Under the pieces are notes generated by a model that worked only from the letters and a program-made list of their open reading frames with translations, searched no databases and was not told the origin of the DNA. Source: Curtobacterium sp. VKM Ac-2865 (GTDB lineage Bacteria; Actinomycetota; Actinomycetes; Actinomycetales; Microbacteriaceae). From it: 64,000 nucleotides of DNA. Location: contig NZ_JADKRZ010000004.1 in NCBI RefSeq assembly GCF_015350905.1, forward strand, positions 139,924 through 203,923, read 5' to 3'. Each line of letters opens with the position of its first letter. Position 1 is the stretch's first letter. A program made the position numbers and the translations under genes. Positions 54,544 through 63,336 of this stretch are shown piece by piece.

Positions 54544-55137
54544 TCAAGATCGACCTGTACGTCCGTTCTGCGACGGGGTCACGAGGGCGGTCAGGGCGTC
54601 GAGGCGCTCGCGGGCGATGGCCTGGAGCGAGCGGTCCTCGTCCGGGGCGATCCACTGCTGGAACGACAGGTGGAACACCGTGACGGCGGTCTCGGCCGCG
54701 AGCGTGGCTCCGGGTTCCTCGACGCCACGCTCCCGGAGGGCCTCGCCGATCCGGACCGTGAGCGTCGCCAGCTTGCCGAGTTCGCGCTCGCGGAGGGACG
54801 GCTCGGAGTCGATGATCGGCTGGCGTCGCCGCGACCACGCACGGCGCTCGTCCGGGAAGAACGCCGCCGTGCCCTCGAGTGCCCGGCTGACGAGCTCGAT
54901 CGTGGGGGTGTCGGCGGGTGCGGTCCGGACGGGGTCGAGGAACATCGCGACGAAGTCCTCCTGTCCAGCGAACAGGACCTCGCGCTTGTCGGCGAAGTGC
55001 CGGAAGAAGGTGCGCTCCGTGACCTCGGCCGCCGCCGCGATCTCGGCGACGGTGGTGCGCTCGAACCCCTGCTCGGCGAAGAGGCGCAGGGACACGGCCT
55101 GCAGTCGCTCGCGGGTGCCGGGTTGCCAACGTGCCAT
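54544..55137 (-). CDS. TetR-family regulator
   Basis: A 197-residue TetR regulator with HTH RTTVAEIAAAAEVTERTFFR, followed by HFADKREVLFAG and a C-terminal effector domain. It is divergent from an epimerase gene, with two identical-type palindromes in the gap. It is therefore the likely repressor of that gene and of itself. ATG at 55137. Confidence 0.88.
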   Translation of the reverse strand: MARWQPGTRERLQAVSLRLFAEQGFERTTVAEIAAAAEVTERTFFRHFADKREVLFAGQEDFVAMFLDPVRTAPADTPTIELVSRALEGTAAFFPDERRAWSRRRQPIIDSEPSLRERELGKLATLTVRIGEALRERGVEEPGATLAAETAVTVFHLSFQQWIAPDEDRSLQAIARERLDALTALVTPSQNGRTGRS

Positions 55138-55151
55138 GGGGAGAGTCTACT

Positions 55152-55201
55152 GATGACAGTGCATGACATCGGATGCTACGGTGATGTCAGTCAGTGACAT
55201 C
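55152..55201. promoter_or_regulatory. Two 19-bp TetR operators, 31 bp apart
   Basis: GATGACAGTGCATGACATC (55152-55170) and GATGTCAGTCAGTGACATC (55183-55201) are both inverted repeats with GATGTCA/TGACATC-type arms, three helical turns apart. They lie immediately upstream of the TetR gene at 55137 and 59 bp before the divergent epimerase ATG. Confidence 0.7.
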
Positions 55202-55259
55202 GGTTGCTGACGCATCCTGATTCGACTCGTTCGACTCGTTCGTCCTGGAAGGACTCACC

Positions 55260-56165
55260 ATGCACGTGTTCGTCACCGGAGCCTCCGGCTGGATCGGCTC
55301 TGCCACCGTCGACGACCTCGTCGCCGCCGGCCACCGCGTCACCGGACTCGTCCGTTCGGACGCCGCCGCTGCTGCCGTCACCGCTGCCGGGGCCACCCCG
55401 CTCCGCGGCGACCTCGACGACCTCGACGCGATCCGCCGCGGAGCAGTGGACGCCGACGCGGTCGTCCACCTCGCCAACAAGCACGACTGGTCGAACCCGG
55501 CCGCGTCGAACGCCGCCGAGCGTGCCGCGGTCGAGACCATCGGCACCGCGCTCGTCGGCACCGACCGCCCGTTCGTGGTGGCCTCGGGCATCGCCGGGCT
55601 CGCGCAGGACCGACCGGCCGTCGAGACCGACGTGTCGCCGTTCAGTGGACCCGAGGCGATGCGCGGCGGCAGTGAGAACCGTGCCTTCGACTTCGTCGAC
55701 CAGGGCGTCCGGACCGTCGCGGCCCGCTTCGCCCCGACCGTGCACGGCATGGGCGACCACGGCTTCATCGCGCTGATCACCGCCGCCGCGAAGCAGCACG
55801 GGGTGTCCGCCTACGTCGGGGAGGGCACCAACTCCTGGTCCGCCGTGCACCGGTCCGACGCCGCGCGGCTCGTCCGCCTCGGCCTCGAGCAGGCACCGGC
55901 GGGCACGCGCATGCACGCCTCGTCCGAGACGGCGATCCCGACGCGGGTGATCGCCGAGGCCATCGGCGAGGCCCTCGGGCTGCCGGTCACCTCGGTCGAC
56001 CCGGCCGATGCCGTCGCGCACTTCGGGTTCATCGGCCAGTTCTTCGCGATGGAGATGTCGGGGTCGTCCGCCGCGACGCAGGAGCTCCTCGGGTGGCAGC
56101 CCACGGGCCCTACGCTCGTCGAGGACATCGCGGCGGGTGCCTACGCCGCCGCCGCGGCGCGGTAG
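55260..56165 (+). CDS. NAD-dependent epimerase/reductase (extended SDR)
   Basis: A 301-residue SDR-fold protein with N-terminal HVFVTGASGWIGSATVDDL and a following GLVRSDAAA strand. The catalytic Tyr-x3-Lys expected of typical extended SDRs is not obvious: the region after the second half-site reads AMRGGSENRAFDFVDQG. It therefore belongs to the atypical group often annotated as SDR or 3-beta-hydroxysteroid dehydrogenase-like. It is regulated by the divergent TetR protein. Substrate unknown, but TetR control suggests response to a xenobiotic or metabolite. Confidence 0.75.
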   Translation: MHVFVTGASGWIGSATVDDLVAAGHRVTGLVRSDAAAAAVTAAGATPLRGDLDDLDAIRRGAVDADAVVHLANKHDWSNPAASNAAERAAVETIGTALVGTDRPFVVASGIAGLAQDRPAVETDVSPFSGPEAMRGGSENRAFDFVDQGVRTVAARFAPTVHGMGDHGFIALITAAAKQHGVSAYVGEGTNSWSAVHRSDAARLVRLGLEQAPAGTRMHASSETAIPTRVIAEAIGEALGLPVTSVDPADAVAHFGFIGQFFAMEMSGSSAATQELLGWQPTGPTLVEDIAAGAYAAAAAR

Positions 56166-56261
56166 CCGGGCGCGGCGGCCGGGCCGAGACTCGGCCCACC
56201 GGACAGCGTGCGCGGCGTTCGTGACGCACGGTGTCCGCCTGGGCGAGACTCGGCTGCGCGC

Positions 56262-56311
56262 CACCGGACGGGAGGCTCGTGCCGGCATGGCACCGAGCCT
56301 CCCGTCCGGTG
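56262..56311. terminator. 18-bp perfect-arm hairpin, GACGGGAGGC family
   Basis: CACCGGACGGGAGGCTCG (56262-56279) pairs exactly with 56294-56311, with inner TGCC/GGCA. It lies between the convergent epimerase and ndh genes and shares its arm with the hairpins at 10120 and 32149. Confidence 0.75.
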
Positions 56312-56345
56312 CGTGGCCGGGAGCGCACGGCGCTTCCGACTCCAC

Positions 56346-56473
56346 ACGACAACGTGGAGGTCGTACGACAGCGAGGTTGTCGTGCGCTCGCTGGGGTGCC
56401 GCGTGCTCCGATGCCGAACGACAACCCCGAGGTCGTACGACAGCGACCCTGTCGTGCGCTGTCGTACCTCGGG
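56346..56473. repeat. Duplicated 72-bp-period hairpin unit
   Basis: Two copies starting at 56346 and 56418 share ACGACAAC, GAGGTCGTACGACAGCGA and TGTCGTGCGCT. Each unit is self-complementary, and the second also folds as CCCGAGG...TACGACAGCG against CGCTGTCGTACCTCGGG. With the terminator at 56262 it fills the 321-bp gene-free gap 56166-56486 between convergent genes. Confidence 0.65.
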
Positions 56474-56486
56474 CGGGTACTCGCGG

Positions 56487-57785
56487 CTACTCGGCCTTCT
56501 GCATCTGCCAGGGCTCGGGCTCGCGGTCGCCGTTCGGCCGCACCGGGCGGACGTCCCCGACGATCGGGATCGAGCGCTTCCGCATGAACCACAGGTAGCG
56601 CACGAAGAAGTGGGACAGCGTCGACAGGCGGTTGCCGTTGCCGAGCAGCGACGCGATGTGCACCGCGACCCAGGCGGCCCAGGCGACGGGTCCGACCATC
56701 GTGATGCCGCCCCGGAGCTGCGCCACCGCGGCGTTCGTCCCGATCGTGGCCATCGTGCCCTTGTCGTGGTACTTGAGGTGCTCGGTCGGCTTGCCCTCGA
56801 GCGTGCGGACGATCTGCTTGGCGATGTGCTTGCCGCCCTGCAGTGCCGGCTGGGCGAGCTGTGCGAGGGCGTCGTCCTGCGCGGCGATGTCACCGGCGGC
56901 CCAGATGCCCTCGACCCCCTTCACGCTGAGGTCGTCGTTGACCTGGATGCGCCCGCCGTGCGTCTGCGGCATGCCCCAGTTCGCCACCTCCTTGTGCGCG
57001 GCGACGCCCGTGGCCCAGATGACCTGCGACGCGGGGATGAACTCGCCGTCTGCGGTCATGACGCCGTCGCGGCGGACCTCGGAGACGCCGGTGTCCAGGC
57101 GGAGGATGACCCCGCGCTTGCGCAGCACCTTCGCCGCGTACCGACGGAGCCGCGGCGCGAAGGGCTTCAGCAGCTCACCGCTCCGGTGCACGAGCGTGAT
57201 GGTGATGTTGCCGCGGAGGATCTCCGGGTACGCGCCCTCGAGTGCCTGGTCGCGCAGTTCGGCGAGCGCGCCGGCCATCTCGACGCCGGTCGCGCCACCG
57301 CCGACGATGACGATCTTGATCTCGTCGGGGCCCTGGTTGGCGGCGGCCTCCTCGAGCCGGGTGAACAGCTCGTCACGGATGCGCAGGGCCTGCGAACGGG
57401 AGTACATCGAGTAGGCGTACTCGTAGGCGCCCGGGGTGCCGAAGTAGCTCGTGTTGACGCCGTTGGCGAGGACCAGGTGGTCGTAGTGCAGGTCCTCCCC
57501 GTCGGACATCTCGGCGATCTTCTCGTCCGGTCGGACGTTCGTCAGGAGTCCGTGGCGGAAGTCGGCGTTGTCCTGCCGGGCGCGGAGGCTGCGGAGGAAG
57601 TAGGTCACGTCCCCGGCGTTCAGGCCGCCGGTCGCCACCTGGTACATGAGGGGCTGGAACATGTTGTAGACGTGGCGGTCGACGAGGGTGACGCGCACCG
57701 GGGCGTCGGCGAGCTCGCGCATGGCGGCGATCCCGGCGAACCCACCGCCGACGATGACGACGTGCGGGCGGGGGTCCTGCGGCAT
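56487..57785 (-). CDS. ndh: Type II NADH dehydrogenase (Ndh)
   Basis: A 432-residue single-subunit NADH:quinone oxidoreductase. Two dinucleotide-binding motifs are visible, VVIVGGGFAG near the N-terminus for FAD and IVIVGGGATGVEMAG near 164 for NADH. The family signatures VIWATGV and GIWAAGDIAA follow. It oxidises NADH and reduces menaquinone at the inner membrane face without pumping protons. ATG at 57785. The amphipathic C-terminal region (SHFFVRYLWFMRKRS) fits membrane attachment. Confidence 0.9.
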   Translation of the reverse strand: MPQDPRPHVVIVGGGFAGIAAMRELADAPVRVTLVDRHVYNMFQPLMYQVATGGLNAGDVTYFLRSLRARQDNADFRHGLLTNVRPDEKIAEMSDGEDLHYDHLVLANGVNTSYFGTPGAYEYAYSMYSRSQALRIRDELFTRLEEAAANQGPDEIKIVIVGGGATGVEMAGALAELRDQALEGAYPEILRGNITITLVHRSGELLKPFAPRLRRYAAKVLRKRGVILRLDTGVSEVRRDGVMTADGEFIPASQVIWATGVAAHKEVANWGMPQTHGGRIQVNDDLSVKGVEGIWAAGDIAAQDDALAQLAQPALQGGKHIAKQIVRTLEGKPTEHLKYHDKGTMATIGTNAAVAQLRGGITMVGPVAWAAWVAVHIASLLGNGNRLSTLSHFFVRYLWFMRKRSIPIVGDVRPVRPNGDREPEPWQMQKAE

Positions 57786-57893
57786 GGTGAGCTCCGGGGT
57801 GATGCGGTCAACGGCAACCACAACGGTACGCCGGTTCCGCCATCCTCCGGTCCACCCCTTCGGTCGACCGATCGGAGGACCGGCTCGCCGCCG

Positions 57894-58442
57894 TCAGTCG
57901 GCTCGCGGCGCGTAGGTGCTCAGGACGTTGCCGTGGCTCGTCACGGTGCTCTCGACCAGCCGCAGGCGCGTGGCCGGGTCGGTCGGTTCGAAGAGCTTCC
58001 GCCCGCTGCCGGCGACGACCGGGTGCACCATGAGCTGCAGTTCGTCGAGGAGCCCCGCGAAGAGCAGGCTCCGGACGAGCGTGACGCTGCCGCAGACCGC
58101 GATGTCGCCGCCGTCCCGCTCCTTCAACTCGCGCACGAAGTCGTGCACGTCGCCCTGGATCCGGGAGCTGTTCTCCCACGTCAGGTCGTCGCCGAGCGTG
58201 GTCGAGGCCACGTGCTTCTCGATCGGGTTGATCCACTGCCCGAACGGGTCCTCGGGGTGGGCCGGCCACCACTCGGACCACTCGGTGTAGCTGTTCCGGC
58301 CGAGGAGCACGGTGTCGGTGCGGCTCATGAACGTGGTCATGCCCGCCCCGAGCTCGTCGTCGAAGCTGTCGTACTGGAACCGGAAGGGGTCCTGCACCAC
58401 GCCGTCGACCGACGTGAACAGCCCTGCTGTCACCTTGCGCAT
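57894..58442 (-). CDS. RibD C-terminal/DHFR-like reductase
   Basis: A 182-residue dihydrofolate-reductase-fold protein (RibD_C family): KVTAGLFTSVDGVVQDP at the N-terminus, VLLGRNSYTEW in the middle, DIAVCGSVTLVRSLL and LMVHPVVAGSGRKLFE near the end. Family members bind NADPH. Stand-alone versions are common in actinobacteria and their substrates are mostly unknown, so this is unlikely to be the riboflavin-pathway reductase itself. ATG at 58442. Confidence 0.85.
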   Translation of the reverse strand: MRKVTAGLFTSVDGVVQDPFRFQYDSFDDELGAGMTTFMSRTDTVLLGRNSYTEWSEWWPAHPEDPFGQWINPIEKHVASTTLGDDLTWENSSRIQGDVHDFVRELKERDGGDIAVCGSVTLVRSLLFAGLLDELQLMVHPVVAGSGRKLFEPTDPATRLRLVESTVTSHGNVLSTYAPRAD

Positions 58443-58531
58443 GGTCGGAGGCTAGTGCGCCGGCCGACGTGGCGACACCCCCGCGACGTCCACGCCGGCG
58501 ACTGCGAGCCACGACTGCGTACTGTCGAGGT

Positions 58532-59305
58532 GTGCGCGCACTGGTGGAGACGGTCTCGGTGGACGGGATGCCCGTCCGGCTCCGGACGATCGCGCCGGCC
58601 GGCCGCCGTCACGATGCCCTCATGCCGACCGTGGTGCTGGTGCACGGCATCGGCATGTCGCACCGGTCGTTCGACCGGTCGCAGATCGCCCTGGCCCGCG
58701 AACACCGCACCATCACGGTCGACCTGCCCGGCTTCGGTGGCCTGCCCGGCGCCGGACGTCGGCTGGAGATCGCCGAGCTCGCGGACCTCGTCATGCGGGC
58801 AGTCCGCTCCCGCGGCGTGCACGAGAGCATCCTGGTCGGCCAGTCGATGGGGGCGCAGGTCGTCGTCGAAGCCGCCATCCGCCATCCGGAGGAGGTCGAC
58901 TCCGTGGTCATCGTCGGACCGGTCATCGACGACCACCGGAGGACCCTGCTGCAGCAGGCACTGTCGCTCGGCGTCGACGGGTTCTTCGAGACGGCGCGGA
59001 TGAACGTGGTCCTCGTGACGGACTACCTGCGGAGCCTCCGCCAGTACCGGTGGCAGCTCCGCCCGATGATGCGGTACCCGATGCGCGAGGCCGTCGGACG
59101 CCTCCGCGTGCCGGTCCTCGTCGTGCGCGGCCACCGGGACCCGATCGCCAGGAGCGCCTGGACCGCCCGGCTCGCGCAGGTCGCCCAGCGTGGGGCGCTC
59201 GCCGAACTCCGTGGGGCGCACCACGTGCAGGAGCACGAACCGGGCGCCTTCGCGGAGCTCGTCGACGAGTTCCGACGGATGCAGGCGCTGGAGGCGAGCC
59301 GGTGA
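58532..59305 (+). CDS. Alpha/beta hydrolase
   Basis: A 257-residue alpha/beta hydrolase from the GTG at 58532, which has GAGG just upstream. It has an oxyanion motif VLVHGIGMSHRSF, nucleophile elbow VGQSMGAQV, an acid Asp in RGHRDPIARS and a His in RGAHHVQEHEPG. Its stop overlaps the GTG of a second hydrolase gene, so the two form an operon. Substrate unknown; the fold also covers haloperoxidase-like and meta-cleavage hydrolases. Confidence 0.78.
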   Translation: MRALVETVSVDGMPVRLRTIAPAGRRHDALMPTVVLVHGIGMSHRSFDRSQIALAREHRTITVDLPGFGGLPGAGRRLEIAELADLVMRAVRSRGVHESILVGQSMGAQVVVEAAIRHPEEVDSVVIVGPVIDDHRRTLLQQALSLGVDGFFETARMNVVLVTDYLRSLRQYRWQLRPMMRYPMREAVGRLRVPVLVVRGHRDPIARSAWTARLAQVAQRGALAELRGAHHVQEHEPGAFAELVDEFRRMQALEASR

Positions 59306-60063
59306 CTGGCTCGGTAGGTGACCCGGTGGGTGACCCGGTGAGCGGTGACGGAGGTGGGCAGGTCCACACGGGCCGAGCCGAGCCTCCCGTCCGGGTGGGA
59401 CTGGTGCGACGGGCGTGGTGGGCCGTCCTCGACTGGTGCTACGCGATCCGCTGGCAGGTGCAGAGCCTCGGGCCGACCACCGCCGACGACTACCTCGACG
59501 GTGACGGTCAGCCGGTCGTCGTGATCCCGGGGGTCTACGAGACCTGGCACTTCATGCGGCCGCTCATGGACGCCCTGCACGACCGGGGACACCCGGTGCA
59601 CGTGCTCGCGTCGTTGCGGCACAACCTCCGACCGGTCCCGATCTCGGCGGCAGAGGTGATGTCCTCCATCGAGGAGCTCGACCTGCGCAACGTGCTGCTC
59701 GTCACGCACAGCAAGGGCGGGCTGATCGGCAAGTACGCGATGGCGCACCTCGACCACGACGGGCGACTCGACCGGATGGTCGCGGTGTCGACCCCGTTCG
59801 GCGGCTCCGTGTACGCGAACCTCGCGCCCGTGCCGCACCTGCGGGCCTTCCGGGCGGCAGACCCCGTGCTCGCCGGGCTGGCGCGGGAGCTCGACGCGAA
59901 CCGGCGGATCACCTCGGTGTACGGGGTGTTCGACACGCTCATCCCCGGGGGCAGTGCGCTCGCCGGGGCCACGAACGTGCGGGTGCCCGTCGGTGGGCAC
60001 TTCCGGATCCTCGGCGACGCCCGGGCCCGTGACGCCGTGCTCGAGGCAGTCGCGCGGCGCTGA
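59302..60063 (+). CDS. Lipase/esterase-like alpha/beta hydrolase
   Basis: A 253-residue protein from the GTG at 59302, which overlaps the previous stop. After a ~30-residue Gly-rich N-terminus come a Trp-rich helix (RRAWWAVLDWCYAIRW), the strand VVVIPGVYETWHF and the nucleophile elbow VTHSKGGLIGKYA. Ser in THSKGG is typical of lipase-like hydrolases, and VSTPFGGSVYANL and a late GGHFRIL follow. The function is probably carboxylester hydrolysis. It has no signal peptide. Coupling to the upstream hydrolase suggests they work on related substrates. Confidence 0.7.
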   Translation: MTGSVGDPVGDPVSGDGGGQVHTGRAEPPVRVGLVRRAWWAVLDWCYAIRWQVQSLGPTTADDYLDGDGQPVVVIPGVYETWHFMRPLMDALHDRGHPVHVLASLRHNLRPVPISAAEVMSSIEELDLRNVLLVTHSKGGLIGKYAMAHLDHDGRLDRMVAVSTPFGGSVYANLAPVPHLRAFRAADPVLAGLARELDANRRITSVYGVFDTLIPGGSALAGATNVRVPVGGHFRILGDARARDAVLEAVARR

Positions 60064-60124
60064 CGCGGGGTTGCCTGCCGCAGTACGCCCGTGCCCGGTG
60101 GGTAGACGCGACGAGGCTCGTGTT

Positions 60125-60165
60125 GCGCGACAGAACTCGCCTTCCGCAGCGCGAGTCGTGTCGCG
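60125..60165. terminator. Hairpin between convergent lipase-like and LacI genes
   Basis: GCGACAGAACTCGC and GCGAGTCGTGTCGC pair at 12 of 14 positions around CTTCCGCA, 60 bp past the lipase-like stop. Confidence 0.5.
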
Positions 60166-60190
60166 GGGCGCGAGGCTCATGGCCGTGTGG

Positions 60191-60220
60191 CCGCAGCCGC
60201 AGCCGCAGCCGCAGCCGCAG
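60191..60220. repeat. CCGCAG hexamer tandem repeat
   Basis: Five perfect copies of CCGCAG just beyond the stop of the LacI gene (60229). A simple repeat with likely length variation. No gene covers it. Confidence 0.7.
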
Positions 60221-60228
60221 CCGCCCCG

Positions 60229-61248
60229 TCAGCGCCGGGCGACGCTCGCGCGCTCGACGATCCGGTGCGGGATCACGACGGTCGACGGGGGAGCGTCGCG
60301 GTCCGCGATCCGTGCCGTCAGCAGGTCGAGGGCGGCGTCCGCGAAGGCCCGTCGGTCGAACGACACCGTGGTCAGGGCGGGGATCGCGAACGCCGCACCG
60401 TCGACGTCGTCGAACCCGACCACGCTGACCTGCTCCGGCACGCGGACGCCCCGCGCCGCCAGGACGTGCAGCACGCCGAACGCAATCGAGTCCGTGAACG
60501 CGAAGACCGCGTCGGGCAGTGGGTGCGTGTCCAGCCAGACACCGAAGGCCCCGGCGGCGTCGGCCGTGGACCACCCGGGCAGCGGCACCCGGAGCGTCGG
60601 GTCCGGGGTGAGACCAGCGGTGCGGAGGGCGGCCTCGTGCCCGTTGACCCGTCGCTCGCTCGTGGCGGTGACCTGCGAGCCGTCGGCACCCGGCTCGGGT
60701 GCCCCGACCACCGCGATCCGGCGGTGGCCGTGGTCGAGCAGGTAGGTCGTGACCTCGTGGGCCGCGGCGCTGCTGTCGACGTGGACCTGGTCGACGTGCT
60801 CCGGCTCGACCTCACCGATGACCACCGTCGGCGGCAGTCCAGCGGTCGACGCGAGCACGCTGGCGCTGAGCGACACCGGGTTGAGGACCAGCCCGTCCAC
60901 CAGATGTGCCCGGGCGCGGGACACGAGCTGGCGTTCCCGCTCGGGGTCGGCGGCGGTCTGGTCGAGCTGGACGACCCAGTCGCGCTCGCGGGCGAGCTCC
61001 ACGAACCACCGGGCGAGTTCGGCGGAGTAGGCACTGCTCATCTCGGGCAGGGTCAGCGCGATCGCACCCGATCGGCCGTTGCGCAGCCCGCGGGCGGACA
61101 GGTTCGGGACGTAGTCGAGCTGCGCCAGCGCCTGTTCGACGCGTTCGCGGGTGTCGGGCCGCACGACCACGCCGCCGTTGATGACGTTGGAGACGGTCTT
61201 CGGGGAGACCCCGGCGAGGGCTGCCACGTCCCGCACGGTCGCTCGCAT
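60229..61248 (-). CDS. LacI-family regulator of the adjacent sugar ABC importer
   Basis: A 339-residue LacI regulator: N-terminal HTH (TVRDVAALAGVSPKTVSNVI) with the hinge NLSARGLRNGRSG, then a periplasmic-binding-like sugar domain. It is divergent from an ABC importer operon and two palindromes lie in the gap, so it probably represses the importer until its sugar is present. The sugar cannot be told. ATG at 61248. Confidence 0.9.
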   Translation of the reverse strand: MRATVRDVAALAGVSPKTVSNVINGGVVVRPDTRERVEQALAQLDYVPNLSARGLRNGRSGAIALTLPEMSSAYSAELARWFVELARERDWVVQLDQTAADPERERQLVSRARAHLVDGLVLNPVSLSASVLASTAGLPPTVVIGEVEPEHVDQVHVDSSAAAHEVTTYLLDHGHRRIAVVGAPEPGADGSQVTATSERRVNGHEAALRTAGLTPDPTLRVPLPGWSTADAAGAFGVWLDTHPLPDAVFAFTDSIAFGVLHVLAARGVRVPEQVSVVGFDDVDGAAFAIPALTTVSFDRRAFADAALDLLTARIADRDAPPSTVVIPHRIVERASVARR

Positions 61249-61326
61249 GGAGCAACCGTAGCGCGGCGGCGGTCAGGACCGGTGGTCGCAAGGTGAGCGA
61301 TCACTGGACCGCGCCAACGCGTTACA

Positions 61327-61355
61327 ACGATGGAACATCGTGGCAACGGGTTGCC
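61327..61355. promoter_or_regulatory. Two adjacent palindromes, LacI-family operators
   Basis: ACGATG-GAA-CATCGT (61327-61341) is followed at once by GGCAAC-GG-GTTGCC (61342-61355), both perfect inverted repeats, in the 163-bp gap between the LacI gene and the ABC importer. TTACAACG just before them adds a partial third half-site. Confidence 0.65.
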
Positions 61356-61411
61356 AACCAGTTGCCCCACCCGACAGGGTCGCCTCAGGAATCCAACGGA
61401 GGAGGCCCGGA

Positions 61412-62410
61412 GTGACGAAGCTCGACGACCGCGTGCGCCGCACGGCAGGGACGACCGGGGGGACGGCATCGCCACCCCGCGCACCGGGACGACGGAGCAC
61501 GTGGGAGCGCATCCGCCGCGACCGGGTCCTGCTGCTGATGGGACTGCCGGGCGTCGCGCTCCTGCTCGGCTTCCACTACCTGCCACTGCTCGGCAACCTC
61601 ATCGCCTTCCAGGAGTACCTGCCGTTCGTGCCCCTGGGGCGCAGCCCGTGGGTCGGGTTCGACAACTTCGCGGTGATCGTGAACGGCGACCCGGAGTTCC
61701 TCGGCGCACTGCGGAACACGCTCGTCATCACCCTCGTACAGGTCGTGTTCGTGTTCCCGGCGCCGATCGTGCTCGCGATCATGCTCAACTCGCTGCTGTC
61801 CGAACGGATCAAGCAGGTCGTGCAGTCGGTGCTCTACCTGCCGCACTTCCTGTCGTGGGTGATCGTCGTCGCGGTGTTCCAGCAGATCCTCGGCGGCTCC
61901 GGCCTGGTGAACAACGCCATCCGGGCCGCCGGTGGCGACGCGATCGACTTCCTCGGCAACCCGAACGGCTTCATCGCGCTGCTCACCAGCCAGGTGATCT
62001 GGAAGGACACGGGCTGGGCGACGATCCTGTTCCTGGCCGTGCTCTCGCAGATCGACTCGAGCCTGTACGAGGCCGCGCGGATGGACGGCGCCAGCCGGTG
62101 GAGGCAGCTCTGGCACGTGACGCTGCCCGGCATGCGGGGGATCATCATCCTGCTGCTCATCCTCCGCCTGGGGGACTCCCTGACCGTCGGGTTCGAGCAG
62201 ATCCTCCTCCAGCAGGCCGCCGTCGGGCGGACCGCGAGCGAGGTCCTCGACACCTACGTCTACAACAACGGCGTGCTCGGCGGGCAGTGGGGCGTCGCCG
62301 CCGCCGTCGGTCTCGTCAAGGGCGTCGTCGGTGTGCTGCTCGTCCTCGGCGCCAACAAGCTCGCGCACGTCTTCGGCGAAGCGGGCGTCTACCAGAAGGA
62401 GTCCCGATGA
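61412..62410 (+). CDS. ABC sugar importer permease (LplB type)
   Basis: A 332-residue inner-membrane permease with six helices and the EAA loop EAARMDGASRWRQLWHVTLPG. That loop contacts the importer ATPase. It matches the LplB/YtePQ-like type-I carbohydrate permeases. GTG start at 61412 behind GGAGGAGG. It is coupled to the second permease by ATGA. No ATPase gene is present in the visible part; such systems often share a common MsmX-like ATPase encoded elsewhere. Confidence 0.88.
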   Translation: MTKLDDRVRRTAGTTGGTASPPRAPGRRSTWERIRRDRVLLLMGLPGVALLLGFHYLPLLGNLIAFQEYLPFVPLGRSPWVGFDNFAVIVNGDPEFLGALRNTLVITLVQVVFVFPAPIVLAIMLNSLLSERIKQVVQSVLYLPHFLSWVIVVAVFQQILGGSGLVNNAIRAAGGDAIDFLGNPNGFIALLTSQVIWKDTGWATILFLAVLSQIDSSLYEAARMDGASRWRQLWHVTLPGMRGIIILLLILRLGDSLTVGFEQILLQQAAVGRTASEVLDTYVYNNGVLGGQWGVAAAVGLVKGVVGVLLVLGANKLAHVFGEAGVYQKESR

Positions 62411-63333
62411 GCGCCACGCGCAGTGTCACCGTGCCGGCGGGGAAGGCCAGGAAGCACCGGCCGCTGGACGCGCCGCCGCTGCCCAGCCGGATGCTGACGG
62501 GCTTCGTCCTGCTCGTGATCTGCCTGGTCGTCCTGCTGCCCTTCCTCGGCATCGTCTCGACGAGCGTCGCGCCCTCGAGCCAGGTCAACGGCGCAGGCGG
62601 CTTCGTGATGTGGCCGCAGGGGCTCGACTTCAGCGCCTACGAGAGCATCTTCGCCGGCGGCGTGGTCACCCGAGCGCTCCTGGTCAGCGTCGGCATCACC
62701 GTCGTCGGCACGCTCATCAGCCTGTTCGTCACCGCGATGCTCGCGTACGCGCTCAGCCGCCCGGGCTCCTACGGGCACGGTGTCGTGCTCAGCCTGGTGC
62801 TCGTCAGCCTGCTGTTCGCGCCGGGGCTCATCCCGAACTACCTCGTCGTCAAGCAGTTCGGCCTGCTCGACTCGTACTGGGCGCTCATCCTGCCGACCGC
62901 GCTCAGCGCGTTCAACGTCATCGTGATGCGGTCGTTCTTCATGGCGATCCCGCGGGAGCTCATCGAGAGCGCCCGGATCGACGGCGCGGGGGACTTCGGC
63001 GTGTTCCTGCGCATCGTGCTGCCGCTGTCCAAGGCCGTCCTCGCCGTGATCGGCCTGTTCTACGCGGTCGGCTACTGGAACGCGTTCTTCAACGCGCTGC
63101 TCTACATCAACGACACCGCGAAGTGGCCCCTGCAGCTCGTGCTGCGGACGTACGTCATCAACAACGCGCAGCTCGGCGGGTCCGACCTCGGGACGAGCTC
63201 CGACGCCCTGCCCCCGCAGGCGTCGATCCAGATGGCGATCCTCGTCGTCTCGATCGTCCCGATCCTCGTCCTCTACCCGTTCCTGCAGCGCCACTTCGCC
63301 AAGGGCGTCCTGACCGGCGCCGTGAAGGGCTGA
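62407..63333 (+). CDS. ABC sugar importer permease (LplC/YtcP type)
   Basis: A 308-residue permease with six helices and the EAA loop ESARIDGAGDFGVFLRIVLPL. It pairs with the upstream permease to form the membrane channel of a carbohydrate importer. The ATG at 62407 overlaps the stop before it. The long extracytoplasmic loop near 245-265 (YINDTAKWPLQLVLRTYVIN) is the pattern of the LplC/YtcP group, which takes up oligosaccharides or uronates. Confidence 0.88.
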   Translation: MSATRSVTVPAGKARKHRPLDAPPLPSRMLTGFVLLVICLVVLLPFLGIVSTSVAPSSQVNGAGGFVMWPQGLDFSAYESIFAGGVVTRALLVSVGITVVGTLISLFVTAMLAYALSRPGSYGHGVVLSLVLVSLLFAPGLIPNYLVVKQFGLLDSYWALILPTALSAFNVIVMRSFFMAIPRELIESARIDGAGDFGVFLRIVLPLSKAVLAVIGLFYAVGYWNAFFNALLYINDTAKWPLQLVLRTYVINNAQLGGSDLGTSSDALPPQASIQMAILVVSIVPILVLYPFLQRHFAKGVLTGAVKG

Positions 63334-63336
63334 CCC

